NCBI GenBank assembly: GCA_019244295.1
Contig: JAFASX010000049.1
Coordinates: 1-64,000, forward strand
Length of the DNA stretch: 64,000 nucleotides
Origin: Pseudonocardia sp.
GTDB taxonomy: Bacteria > Actinomycetota > Actinomycetes > Mycobacteriales > Pseudonocardiaceae
Reading direction: 5' to 3'
The notes under the pieces: model-generated
The model's database searches: none
What the model was told of the DNA's origin: nothing
Seen by the model: the letters and a program-made list of their open reading frames with translations, nothing else
In this document: positions 49,734 through 59,886 of the stretch, piece by piece
How positions within the stretch are numbered: the first letter of the stretch is position 1
Layout of the letters: each line of letters begins with the position of its first letter
Program-made: the position numbers and the translations under genes

Positions 49734-49991
49734 ATGTCCAGCCTAGGCACCACCGATTCGGTCGCGGCCTGGGCCCGCGGCCGAAGTCGCCGGTGCGCCC
49801 GTGGGGCGATGGTTGCCACGATCAACGCGGCGCTCCGCGCGTTCGCCATTCGCCGGCAGGCTCGAGACATTATCGCGGCGTTCGACCAGGTCCAGGTGGA
49901 CTTCACGGACAGCGACCACGCTTGGCGCTACGGCGGCGGCCGTAACCTCTCACGCTTCGCCGAGGACGCGCGTGAGGCCGACACTGTCTGA
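49734..49991 (+). pseudogene. VapB-like antitoxin, probably degraded at the N-terminus
   Basis: The frame from ATG 49734 gives 85 residues. Its C-terminal 60 look genuine: INAALRAFAIRRQARDIIAA, then DFTDSDHAWRYGGGRNLSRF, a type II antitoxin pattern that wraps the toxin. The first 25 residues do not resemble a ribbon-helix-helix domain. The start is 3 nt from the divergent uvrC start and lacks a Shine-Dalgarno, so the 5' part and promoter seem lost. TGATG junction with the PIN gene. Confidence 0.5.
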
Positions 49992-50371
49992 TGAGCACGG
50001 CGACCTACCTTGCGGACACCTCAATCTACGTCCTTCAGGGCCGTCATCCGAAGGTCCGTCGCCGATTCGAAACTCTCCTGATCGAGGGACGCCTAGCGGC
50101 TTGCCAGATGACCGCCCTGGAGTACTTGAACAACGCACCTGACCCTGCCGGCTACGAGATTCTGTGGCGCGCCATGCACACCCAGCGGTGGTTGGACATC
50201 AGCACCGCCGCAATGGACCGGGCCCTCGGGGTGCCAGCATCCGTCGCCTCGCACCTCGTATCAAACACCCAGGCCGGCCGACACCGCGCCGTGGATGTCC
50301 CAGGAATGCACCGCCAATTCGGCTGCGACTTGGACCCCCGACCAACCCCGACCCGGACGGCGAACACCTAA
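49991..50371 (+). pseudogene. VapC-like PIN-domain toxin with an altered C-terminus
   Basis: From ATG 49991, 126 residues. The first 80 match PIN toxins: ATYLADTSIYVLQGRHPKVR with the catalytic Asp, AACQMTALEYLNNAPDPAGY with the Glu, and RWLDISTAAMDRALGV. Thereafter the expected block with the conserved third and fourth acids (IPDLLIAATA, LHYDxDFD) is replaced by VPASVASHLVSNTQAGRHRA, which suggests a frameshift. Likely inactive. Confidence 0.55.
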
Positions 50372-50510
50372 CACTTTCGTCATGCCACAAACCGTGCCCG
50401 GATCCGATCGGCTGACGTCGAGGCCGACAAACTGGGCGGCCAAGCTTGCATCTCGTCCTGGTGTTGTGCGGAAGACCGGATCTCGCTTGTCCCGGGCGAC
50501 GCGCTCTGAG

Positions 50511-51500
50511 ATGTTTGATCTCGTGCCGCGATTCGACCCCATCGAGCCCTACGCCACTGGGATGCTGGACATCGGTGACGGTCAGCGCGTGTGCTGGGAG
50601 GCCTGCGGCAACCCCGATGGGCAGCCCGTGATCTACCTGCACGGTGGCCCTGGCGGCGCTAGCTCGCCGGGTGCCCGGCGCTGGTTCGACCCGGCGGTGT
50701 TCCGCGCGGTGCTCTTCGACCAGCGTGGCTGCGGGCAGAGCCTGCCCTCGGCCGCCGACCCGGACACCGACCTGAGTGTCAATACCACGGCGCATCTCAT
50801 CTCCGATATCGAGAAGCTCCGCGACCTGCATCAGGTCGAGAAGTGGACGATTCTGGGCCTGTCATGGGGCACCACACTCGGACTGGCCTACGCACAGGCC
50901 CATCCGAAGCGGGTGTCTGGTCTGGTGCTCGCGCTGGTGACCACGACGTCCGGCCGTGAGGTCGAGTGGATCACCGAGGGTGTCGGGCGCATCTTTCCCC
51001 GTGAGTGGGAGCGGTTCGCCTCGGCCGTTCCGGACTCGCTACGCGGGCTGCCCATAGTGGATGCCTACTCCGCTCTGCTCTCCGATCCGGACCCGTCGAT
51101 TCGGCAGCGTGCCGCGCACGAATGGTGCGTGTGGGAGGACGCGCACATGTCGCTGGGTCCCGGACACCAGCCGTGGCTTCAGTTCGAGGCCCCCAAGTCG
51201 CAGTTCCGGTTCGCTCGGCTGGTCACGCACTACTGGCGCCACCACGGCTTTCTCGGCGAGGAGCAGCTGATCCGGAACATCGCGGTGCTAGACGGAATCC
51301 CCGGTGTGCTGATCCACGGGCTCTATGACGTCAGCTCTCCGCTGGAGACCGCCTGGCGGCTGCACCGCGGCTGGGCTACCAGCGAGCTGCATGTGATCGA
51401 CGACATGGGCCACGGTGGCGGCGAGAAGTTCGTGGACACCGTGACGACCGCTTTGCATCGCCTCGCCGAAAATGGAGACAAGTGGACGGAGAAACGATGA
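50511..51500 (+). CDS. pip: Proline iminopeptidase (alpha/beta hydrolase)
   Basis: A 329-residue prolyl aminopeptidase. VIYLHGGPGGASSPGARRWF is the oxyanion loop, FDQRGCGQSLPSA follows, GLSWGTTLGLAYAQAHP holds the Ser nucleophile, HGLYDVSSPLETAW the Asp, and DDMGHGGGE the His. It removes N-terminal proline from peptides. ATG 50511 gives the usual start; the frame is open to 50295 but that part is not homologous. It ends overlapping a small HicB-like ORF (ATGA). The 139 bp upstream show no gene. Confidence 0.93.
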   Translation: MFDLVPRFDPIEPYATGMLDIGDGQRVCWEACGNPDGQPVIYLHGGPGGASSPGARRWFDPAVFRAVLFDQRGCGQSLPSAADPDTDLSVNTTAHLISDIEKLRDLHQVEKWTILGLSWGTTLGLAYAQAHPKRVSGLVLALVTTTSGREVEWITEGVGRIFPREWERFASAVPDSLRGLPIVDAYSALLSDPDPSIRQRAAHEWCVWEDAHMSLGPGHQPWLQFEAPKSQFRFARLVTHYWRHHGFLGEEQLIRNIAVLDGIPGVLIHGLYDVSSPLETAWRLHRGWATSELHVIDDMGHGGGEKFVDTVTTALHRLAENGDKWTEKR

Positions 51501-51616
51501 CCACCTACACGGTGGCTGTAAGCCGTGAGGACGACTTGTGGGTGGCCGTCATCGGTGGCCTACCGGCGCACCGCGTCAATGCCACAGACGTCACCGGTTC
51601 GCCGATCTCGACGTAA
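51497..51616 (+). pseudogene. HicB-like antitoxin relic, frameshifted
   Basis: ATG 51497 overlaps the pip stop. The 39-residue product starts MTTYTVAVSREDDLWVAVIG, a HicB-like beginning, then loses register after NATDV. In another frame the text continues HRFADLDVR, the expected next part. A single frameshift therefore ended the gene, and the 3' part is cut by the end of the convergent gene at 51630. Confidence 0.5.
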
Positions 51617-51629
51617 GGTGCTGGCTCTT

Positions 51630-52235
51630 TCAGCCACCGGGCCCGAGCTGTCGCGCGGCATCGGAGAGATCGAGATAGCCCCATACCGCGTTCCAGAGGT
51701 GATTCTCCGGATAGGTTCCGTAGCCTTGGTGATCTCGTCGCCACTCCGAGTCCCAGTAGCGGTCTCGAACCTCACGCAGATGCGCCAGGCTGGCAGCCAA
51801 CTCCATGTCGGTCTGCTCGCGCCGCTCGGCGTCGGAAGGCGCGGGCATCCGCGGCGGCTCGGGCTTGCCGTGCTCCAGCGCGTTCAGAACCGCCTCATCG
51901 GGGCCGTCCAGAGACCAGATGCGTACCGGCTCACGGATCATGTGATTCCACACCGGCCATACCGCAGGCCGCCAGAACCGGCGGACCGGTGACTTGTCCA
52001 GCCGCAATACTTGGATAATTCCACTCGCCGACGGCGGCTCCACGCCCCAGCTCAGCTCCTCGGGCGGGCTGTCGAGTACCAGAGCGACGTCCACCCAGTC
52101 CAACTCGTCGGGGTGGTCCAGAATCGGGCCAAAAGCGTACACAGCAAGCAGCACTGGGTCTTCGCCGGGCCAGTTCACCCGATGCGCGTCTCCGGCGATC
52201 TGGCGTAGCCGCCGCACCGCGGTCGCATACCGCAT
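51630..52235 (-). CDS. DUF7711-type conserved actinobacterial protein
   Basis: A 201-residue protein: MRYATAVRRLRQIAGDAHRV, NWPGEDPVLLAVYAFGPILD, VDVALVLDSPPEELSWGVEP, RRFWRPAVWPVWNHMIREPV, RIWSLDGPDEAVLNALEHGK and LAASLAHLREVRDRYW. I recognise the family as a conserved actinobacterial hypothetical (DUF7711, to my memory) of unknown function. ATG 52235 begins at the conserved point; the longer frame to 52307 runs into TnpB relic sequence. Confidence 0.8.
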   Translation of the reverse strand: MRYATAVRRLRQIAGDAHRVNWPGEDPVLLAVYAFGPILDHPDELDWVDVALVLDSPPEELSWGVEPPSASGIIQVLRLDKSPVRRFWRPAVWPVWNHMIREPVRIWSLDGPDEAVLNALEHGKPEPPRMPAPSDAERREQTDMELAASLAHLREVRDRYWDSEWRRDHQGYGTYPENHLWNAVWGYLDLSDAARQLGPGG

Positions 52236-52287
52236 GTGCTCATCATGGCGCACAGGACGACGCATCGTCGTGCTCGGGAGGTCTGAT

Positions 52288-52545
52288 CTGGATGTTCGCT
52301 GGCGCACCGCCCTGTCCGAGCGAACCTACGTGTGCGACAGCTGCGGCGCCCGGATCGACCGGGACCTCAACGCCGCGCGCAACCTGGCCGCGTGTGCGGA
52401 TCAGACCCTCCAGGGCAAGTCGCGTCCCGAGGTGAAACGGCCCGATGGAAACCCACGTAAGACCGGCCACGCCGGCGACGGGTACCGCCGCGGGAAGGCT
52501 CCAACGAGTCAACGCCGCCACCGCAAGGTGGCGACTGCGAGAGCA
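52288..52545 (+). pseudogene. TnpB (IS200/IS605-IS607 type) C-terminal relic
   Basis: The text LSERTYVCDSCGARIDRDLN then AARNLAACAD is the end of the TnpB zinc finger and final RuvC block; SRPEVKRPDGNPRKTGHAGD and a basic tail complete it. The first pair of zinc-finger cysteines, the earlier RuvC acids and the N-terminal two-thirds are absent. There is no TnpA. It is a mobile-element scar, now continuing in frame into an SDR fragment. Confidence 0.75.
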
Positions 52546-52572
52546 CTGCTCACCGGACCAGCCGCCCCAACC

Positions 52573-52860
52573 CGCATCGTCCACGTCTCCTCCGCCGGCC
52601 AGGCGCCGATCGACTTCGACGACGTAATGCTCCACCGCAGCTACATCGGGATGCGGGCCTACCGCCAGAGCAAGCTCGCCTAGATCATGCACACCATCGA
52701 CCTAGCAAGCTCGCTCGCCAATCGGGGGATCACCGCCAATGCCTTGCATCCCGCCACTTACATGCCCACCAAAATCGTCGCCAACCCGATCAGCACGCTC
52801 GCTGACGGCGTACAGGCGGCGGCCGCCCGACCCTCACCAACCACCGAGCACGGCAAGTGA
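52573..52860 (+). pseudogene. Short-chain dehydrogenase (SDR) relic with nonsense codon
   Basis: Frame reads RIVHVSSAGQAPIDFDDVML then YIGMRAYRQSKLA, a stop TAG at 52681-52683, and goes on IMHTIDLASSLANRGITANA with LHPATYMPTKIV. This is the SDR catalytic region (SSAG, Y-x3-K) where the normal codon at the stop is Gln (QSKLAQIM). The Rossmann N-terminus with the cofactor site is missing, replaced by the TnpB tail, and the C-terminus ends early at 52860. Confidence 0.75.
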
Positions 52861-52861
52861 A

Positions 52862-52914
52862 GATCTTCGGCGAGAACCGCATCAGGGTGGTGTGCGCAAG
52901 ATCAAACCACTCTC
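52862..52914. repeat. Dispersed 53-bp repeat, copy B
   Basis: Partner of copy A at 35392-35444 (about 75% identical, last 18 bases identical). AGGGTGGT (52884-52891) can pair with ACCACTCT (52906-52913) with one G-T. It starts 2 bp after the SDR relic. The following 109 bp to the PH-domain gene hold nothing else that I recognise. Confidence 0.6.
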
Positions 52915-53023
52915 ATGTGGCCCTCGATGACAGCGGATCAGCTCGGGCTAGCCGACGGTTCTTGACCGCTGCTGGGCAACATGATCATTCGCGCCGCGCG
53001 AGAGCCAACCCGGCTATCTGGAG

Positions 53024-53515
53024 CTATCTGGAATCACGATTCTCTTGCTCGCGCGCGGCGGGCTCATCCGACGCGCTGTCCGCGCCGTGCTCGGCGTACA
53101 ACGCGCGCAGCCGTCGCATCGCGGCCACCGCCGGAGCGCCGTCCACCACCTGGATCGCCAGCAACGGGACGTACTCGTCGTCGGCCAGCTCCAACCGACC
53201 CCAGGTCGCCCCATCCGAAAAGCTGAACCCACACACAGCCGCCCACTCGTAGACCTGCGTGCTGAACACGTTGCGTACCTCCACACCGGAGGCACCGGCC
53301 CGCACCCTCGGCCGGGTGAACAACAGCAACCCGCCCGCCATCAGCACCCCGAGCAGCACCATCGCGACCTGGTCGGACAGCCGGAAGTAGACCCCGGTGG
53401 GTACCGTCCGCAGCAGCACCGCGACCACAACCATCGTCGCGAGCATCAGCACCGCGCCCACCCAGGCGAACCAGCGAACCTTGCGGGGGCGGGCAATCAG
53501 CTCCCAGCCAGCCAC
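53024..53515 (-). CDS. PH-domain membrane protein
   Basis: A 163-residue protein with two transmembrane helices (FAWVGAVLMLATMVVVAVLL, VAMVLLGVLMAGGLLLF) followed by a bacterial PH-like domain (VRAGASGVEVRNVFSTQVYE, WGRLELADDEYVPLLAI). It is the conserved membrane protein downstream of ribH, also seen in mycobacteria. GTG 53515 follows the ribH stop by one base. The stop lies within a tandem 10-bp repeat, GCTATCTGGA twice (53013-53032). Confidence 0.88.
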   Translation of the reverse strand: MAGWELIARPRKVRWFAWVGAVLMLATMVVVAVLLRTVPTGVYFRLSDQVAMVLLGVLMAGGLLLFTRPRVRAGASGVEVRNVFSTQVYEWAAVCGFSFSDGATWGRLELADDEYVPLLAIQVVDGAPAVAAMRRLRALYAEHGADSASDEPAAREQENRDSR

Positions 53516-53516
53516 C

Positions 53517-55277
<1,761 letters not shown>

Positions 55278-55303
<26 letters not shown>

Positions 55304-55958
55304 TACGAATCCCTTCGCCTTCCTGGGCGTACCGCACCGATCCCGACGCACCCTGTCCCGGTGCGGGCAGATAGCCGCTGAGCAGTCGTTCGACGTACTT
55401 CGCTAGCACATCCACCTCGATGTTCACTCGGTCGCCCTCCCGGCGCTCACCCAACGTGGTCCGCGCGAGGGTGATCGGGACCAGCGCTACCAAGAATTGG
55501 CCGCTGGAAACTGAGGCCACCGTGAGGGACACGCCGTCCACCGTGATGGAGCCCTTCTCCACGACATACCGCGCCAGCGGTTCGGGTAGTTCGAAAGTCA
55601 GCTCAGCGGTCCGCTCGCCGGTGTGACACGCCAGAACGGAAGCGACCCCGTCGACGTGGCCCTGCACGATGTGCCCACCGAGGCGACCTCCGCTGACCAA
55701 CGCCCGCTCCAAATTGACCCGGGTACCGGCGGCTACCGCGGCCAGGCTGGAGCGACGCAGCGTTTCGGGGACCAGTTCGACGGTGACCGTGTCGGCACCG
55801 ATCTCGACGGCGGTCAGGCAGACTCCGCTCACCGCGATCGAGTCGCCGGGCTGGACACCTTTGACGGCTACCGAAGCGGCGATCTCCAAGCGGACCACGT
55901 CGGCGTCGCTGGTCACCGTGTGGACCTCTCCGACCTCCTCGACGATACCGGTGAACAT
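55278..55958 (-). CDS. ribE: Riboflavin synthase alpha chain
   Basis: A 226-residue riboflavin synthase with two lumazine-binding repeats. [15 protein letters not shown] opens, [14 protein letters not shown] in repeat 1 and [14 protein letters not shown] in repeat 2 are equivalent, with [15 protein letters not shown] between. ATG 55958 shares one base with the rpe stop. The C-terminal 25 residues overlap ribBA. Confidence 0.96.
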
Positions 55959-56635
55959 CAGCCCGTTCTCCCGACCGACCAATGCGCCGAACTCCGCTCG
56001 GCTTGCTCGCGCAGATGCCGCATCGCGGCCGCCGGGTCGTGCGCGTGGTAGATCGCCGAGCCAGCGACGAAACAGTCCACCCCGGCTTCGGCGGCGGCCT
56101 CGATGGTGTCCGCGTTGATCCCACCGTCGATCTCGATGAGCAGCTTCAGGTGTCCGGTGGCGACCAGCCGGCGCGCGGTGCGCACCTTGTTCAGGACCTC
56201 AACGATGAAGTCCTGGCCGCCGAAACCCGGCTCCACGCTCATCACCAGCAACGTGTCGTAGTGCCGCAGTATCTCGATATAGGGCTCCAGCGGGGTGGCC
56301 GGCTTGATCGAGAGGCCGGCCAGCGCGCCGGCGGCACGTAGGTTGGCGGCCAGTTTGACCGGCTCGGCGGCGGCCTCGATATGCACCGTGACGTTGACCG
56401 CGCCGGCCTCGGCGTACCCGATCGCCCACCGATCGGGGTTCTCAATCATCAGGTGACAGTCGAGCGGGATGTCGGTGGCTGCCTTCAGGGCTTTGACCAC
56501 GGGCAGCCCCAGCGTCAGGTTCGGCACGAAGTGGGCGTCCATCACATCGATATGGAGCCAGTCCGCGCCGGCTACCACGGCGGCTTCATCGGCAAGCCGC
56601 GCGAAGTCGGCGGACAGGATACTCGGCGCGATCAT
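55958..56635 (-). CDS. rpe: Ribulose-phosphate 3-epimerase
   Basis: A 225-residue TIM barrel enzyme of the pentose phosphate pathway. [40 protein letters not shown], the metal-site [21 protein letters not shown] and [12 protein letters not shown] are intact. ATG 56635 gives the usual [11 protein letters not shown] start. In mycobacteria ribD follows; here ribE follows directly. Confidence 0.96.
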   Translation of the reverse strand: MIAPSILSADFARLADEAAVVAGADWLHIDVMDAHFVPNLTLGLPVVKALKAATDIPLDCHLMIENPDRWAIGYAEAGAVNVTVHIEAAAEPVKLAANLRAAGALAGLSIKPATPLEPYIEILRHYDTLLVMSVEPGFGGQDFIVEVLNKVRTARRLVATGHLKLLIEIDGGINADTIEAAAEAGVDCFVAGSAIYHAHDPAAAMRHLREQAERSSAHWSVGRTG

Positions 56636-56738
56636 CGGTGACACGTCTCGCAGATTAGCCCGCTCGGATAACAGTGAGGGTGCCACCGGTACGCCTGCAG
56701 CCATCCGTGACGTCGCTCACGTCCGGCCGCGGGCGAGC

Positions 56739-58199
56739 TCAGCCGGTACGGCGCAGCAGAGCCAGGAACATCGCGTCGGTGCCATGCCGGTGCGGCCAGA
56801 GCTGCGCGGTTGGACCTTCCCCGAGGTCAGGAACGGTGGCGAGCACCTCGGTTGCGTTCAGCCGCTCGACATCGGTGCGCCCGCGCAGCACCGCGGCGAG
56901 CACCCCGTGGGTCTCGGCCAGATGCGGTGAGCACGTGACGTAACCGACCACCCCGCCGACCCTCACGTGGCGCAGCGCGGCGTCCAGCAGCTCGCGCTGC
57001 AGCGCGGTGAGGCCGGCCACATCCGAGGGTGACCGCCGCCAGCGGGCTTCCGGCCGTCGGCGCAACGCGCCCAGCCCCGTGCACGGGACGTCCACCAGGA
57101 CTCGGTCGAAACCAGCATCCGGCAGCGGCCCGGCCCGGCCATCCGCCACGTGCACCGTGACCGGCAGCTCCGCCGTGACCTCTCGGACCAACGCGGCCCG
57201 GTGCTCGGCTGGCTCAACCGCGTCCAGTCGACCGCCTGCCATGCCTACCAGAGCGGCGAGCAGACAGGCTTTACCGCCCGGCCCGGCGCACAGGTCAAGC
57301 CAGCGACCGGTGTCCTCCCCGACCAGCGGGGCGTCCGCGAGCGCGAGCGCGACGAGCTGGCTGCCCTCGTCCATCACGACCGCGAGACCCTCGGTGACCG
57401 CGTCCAGCTCGCCCGGATCCCCGCTGCCAGATTCAAGCCGCACACCGTAAGGCGAGTACGGCGCCGGCTCGCCGCCGGTAGCCAAGGCAAGCTCCTCGGC
57501 GGTGATCTCCCCGGGACGGCCCAACAGGTGCACGGTCGGACGGGCATCCGCCGCGGCCATCAGGGCATCGAGGTCGGTCAGGGACCCGTGCAACGCGTCG
57601 CTGAAGGCTTGCGCGATCCACCGAGGATGCGCGTGCCGGAACGCTAGGTGCCCGATCGGGTCCTTGGTCGGGTCCGGGGCCAGCTCGGCGACCCACTGCT
57701 GCTCCGTGCGCTCCCCCACCCCGCGCAGAATGGCGTTCACGAACCCAGCTGACCGCGACCCGGCGCTGGCCCGGACCAGCTCGACGGTCGAGTCGACGGC
57801 GGCGTGCGGCGGAATCCTGGTGCGCAGCAGCTGGTAAGTACCCAGCCGCAGGGCGTCCAGCAGCGGTGGCTCGATGCGGCTCAGCGGTCGTTGCGCGCAC
57901 GCGGCCACCACCGCATCCAGCAGTCCCCTGGCTCGGCAGGCGCCGTAGCCTAGTTCGGTGGCCAGCGCGGCATCCCGCCCGGACAGCCGCGACCGGCGCA
58001 GGATCGCCGGCATGGCCAGGTTGGCGTAGGCCTCGCGCTCACGGACGGCCGTGAGCAGCTCCAGGGCGGCGGCCCGAGCCGGGTCGATGGACGGCGGCCC
58101 GGCTGGGCTCGTTCGCCGAGGCGGCGGAGCCACGTTTCCCGGCCGCGACGGGCGGTCCCTACCCGGTTCTCTGCCTGCCCGGCCACGGCGCGGGTTCAT
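56739..58199 (-). CDS. rsmB: 16S rRNA (cytosine-967-C5)-methyltransferase
   Basis: A 486-residue RsmB/Fmu enzyme. An N-terminal NusB-like domain ([39 protein letters not shown]) is followed by the SAM domain: [38 protein letters not shown] and the second Cys in [18 protein letters not shown] basic tail opens the protein. Overlaps fmt by four bases. Confidence 0.95.
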   Translation of the reverse strand: MNPRRGRAGREPGRDRPSRPGNVAPPPRRTSPAGPPSIDPARAAALELLTAVREREAYANLAMPAILRRSRLSGRDAALATELGYGACRARGLLDAVVAACAQRPLSRIEPPLLDALRLGTYQLLRTRIPPHAAVDSTVELVRASAGSRSAGFVNAILRGVGERTEQQWVAELAPDPTKDPIGHLAFRHAHPRWIAQAFSDALHGSLTDLDALMAAADARPTVHLLGRPGEITAEELALATGGEPAPYSPYGVRLESGSGDPGELDAVTEGLAVVMDEGSQLVALALADAPLVGEDTGRWLDLCAGPGGKACLLAALVGMAGGRLDAVEPAEHRAALVREVTAELPVTVHVADGRAGPLPDAGFDRVLVDVPCTGLGALRRRPEARWRRSPSDVAGLTALQRELLDAALRHVRVGGVVGYVTCSPHLAETHGVLAAVLRGRTDVERLNATEVLATVPDLGEGPTAQLWPHRHGTDAMFLALLRRTG

Positions 58200-59149
58200 C
58201 CGCCCGCCGCGGCGGTGCGCTCGACGCCGAACCGAGCGCCCGGTTCCAGCCGGGCACCGCGCGCCCAGTCCGAAGCTGGCATGGCCCGCTTACCGGCCGC
58301 CCGCACCTCGCCGAGCTCGACGGCGGTTGTGCCGGTCCCGACCAGTACTCGCCGCTTCTCCACCCGCAGCTCCCCCGGCGCCAATCCTCCCCGCGGCACC
58401 GGGAAAAGCGGGCCAAGGCCGACCCGCTCGGCTCGCAGGGTGCTCCACGCGCCTGGTTCCGGCGTCACCGAACGCACCAGCCGGTCAACCGCCGAAGCCG
58501 AGGACCACCAGTCCACTTCGGCGTCGGCAACAGTCACCTTTGGCGCGTGCGACACTCCTTCGCCGGGCTGGGGCACCGCTCGCAGGGTGCCGTCCTCGAT
58601 CCCGTCCATGGTGGCCAGCAAGAGCTCCGCCCCGGCTCGCGACAGCCGCTCCAGCAAGCTGCCGGCGGTGTCGCGCGGACCAATCGACTCGGTCACCACC
58701 CCGTAGACCGGGCCGGTGTCCAGGCCTTCCTCAATGCGGAACGTGCTGGCCCCGGCCACCTCGTCACCGTGGCGGATCGCGGCCTGCACCGGCGCCGCGC
58801 CCCGCCAGGCCGGCAGGATCGAGAAGTGCAGGTTGATCCAACCAAGCCGGGGGACCGCGAGCAGCTTTGGACGCAGCAGCGAGCCGTACGCCACCACCGC
58901 GCAGCAATCTGGCCGGTAGGCGGCCAGTGACTCGACGAACTCCGGCGCGTTCGGCTTGGGTGGGCGCAGCACTGGGATGCCGTGCTTGGCGGCCAGCTCA
59001 GCCACCGGGGACGGAACCAGCCGCCTGCCGCGACCGGTCGGCGCGTCCGGCCTCGTGAGGGCGGCCACCACGGTGTGGCGTTGCGCGCCGAGCAGGGCGA
59101 TCAACGAGGGCAACGCAACCGCCGGGGTACCGGCGAAAACCAGCCTCAT
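58196..59149 (-). CDS. fmt: Methionyl-tRNA formyltransferase
   Basis: A 317-residue enzyme that formylates initiator Met-t[43 protein letters not shown] and [20 protein letters not shown] (the HxSxLPxxRG folate site) are present with a C-terminal OB-like domain. Overlaps def by four bases and rsmB by four. Confidence 0.96.
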   Translation of the reverse strand: MRLVFAGTPAVALPSLIALLGAQRHTVVAALTRPDAPTGRGRRLVPSPVAELAAKHGIPVLRPPKPNAPEFVESLAAYRPDCCAVVAYGSLLRPKLLAVPRLGWINLHFSILPAWRGAAPVQAAIRHGDEVAGASTFRIEEGLDTGPVYGVVTESIGPRDTAGSLLERLSRAGAELLLATMDGIEDGTLRAVPQPGEGVSHAPKVTVADAEVDWWSSASAVDRLVRSVTPEPGAWSTLRAERVGLGPLFPVPRGGLAPGELRVEKRRVLVGTGTTAVELGEVRAAGKRAMPASDWARGARLEPGARFGVERTAAAGG

Positions 59150-59694
59150 CGGGACTTCCCGAGCAGCGGGTGGGGGCTAGTTTTGACCACCGGGACCGGC
59201 TCCCCGAACCAGGCCGCCCGTCGGATCTCCGCCATCGCCTGCTTGCGGGTTTGTGGATCAAGCCGATCCACAAACAGTACACCGTCCAGATGGTCGGTCT
59301 CGTGCTGTATGCAGCGGGCCAGCAGCTCGCTGCCCTCCACCTCGACCGGGTCACCGTGCATGTTCCAGCCTTTCGCCACCACGTGCAGATGCCGCCGACA
59401 GTTCCAGGTCAGCCCAGGAATGGACAGGCAACCCTCCGGGCCGTCCTGGATGTCGTCACTTGTGACGTCGAACGTCGGGTTCACCAGATGGCCGGAGAAC
59501 CCGTCACAGTGGTAGACGAACACCCGCAACCCGACGCCAAGCTGCGGGGCGGCTAACCCGGCGGCACCTTCCTCGAGCAGGGTGTCGGCCAGGTCACCGA
59601 CGAGCTTGCGCAGCTCGACGTCGAAGTCGGTCACCTCGGCCGCCCGGCTGCGCAGGATCGGGTCGCCGAAAAGCCGGATCGGCTGGACAGCCAT
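59146..59694 (-). CDS. def: Peptide deformylase
   Basis: A 182-residue metalloenzyme removing the formyl group from new proteins. Motif 1 [13 protein letters not shown], motif 2 EGCLSIPGL with the metal Cys, and motif 3 [16 protein letters not shown] (HExxH) are complete. ATG 59694 gives the usual start [12 protein letters not shown]; a longer frame to 59739 exists. First gene of def-fmt-rsmB-rpe. The 192 bp to priA hold no gene that I can support. Confidence 0.96.
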   Translation of the reverse strand: MAVQPIRLFGDPILRSRAAEVTDFDVELRKLVGDLADTLLEEGAAGLAAPQLGVGLRVFVYHCDGFSGHLVNPTFDVTSDDIQDGPEGCLSIPGLTWNCRRHLHVVAKGWNMHGDPVEVEGSELLARCIQHETDHLDGVLFVDRLDPQTRKQAMAEIRRAAWFGEPVPVVKTSPHPLLGKSR

Positions 59695-59886
59695 ATCGCT
59701 TTCGAAATCTCCTCTGTGCGCGGCCAGGACCTCGATCACGCCGACCGTCTCTGGCCGCCAAGTCTAGAACGTGCCTGTCAGCTCCTGCGACGACGCGCGG
59801 TGGTTCTGGGCCCGACCACTGGTTTCAAGCCCAGAGTATTTCGAGTGGGTCAACCCGACGGTCGCGTGCCAAGGTTTAGTTAGGTG

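Noticed and set aside
48465..49991. 508-codon open frame on the + strand opposite uvrC
   Set aside because: It is antisense to a complete UvrC with all domains; long antisense frames are common in high-GC DNA. Only its last 85 codons (49734-49991) have antitoxin-like sequence.
50261..50542. Minus-strand text AAELAVHSWDIHGA resembling mycothiol-dependent maleylpyruvate isomerase-type (TIGR03086) proteins
   Set aside because: Only a short stretch matches; it is antisense to the PIN relic and the pip leader and lacks the N-terminal metal site.
55304..56738. FMN riboswitch before the riboflavin genes
   Set aside because: Genes are coupled with overlaps or very short gaps; no RFN element blocks were found.
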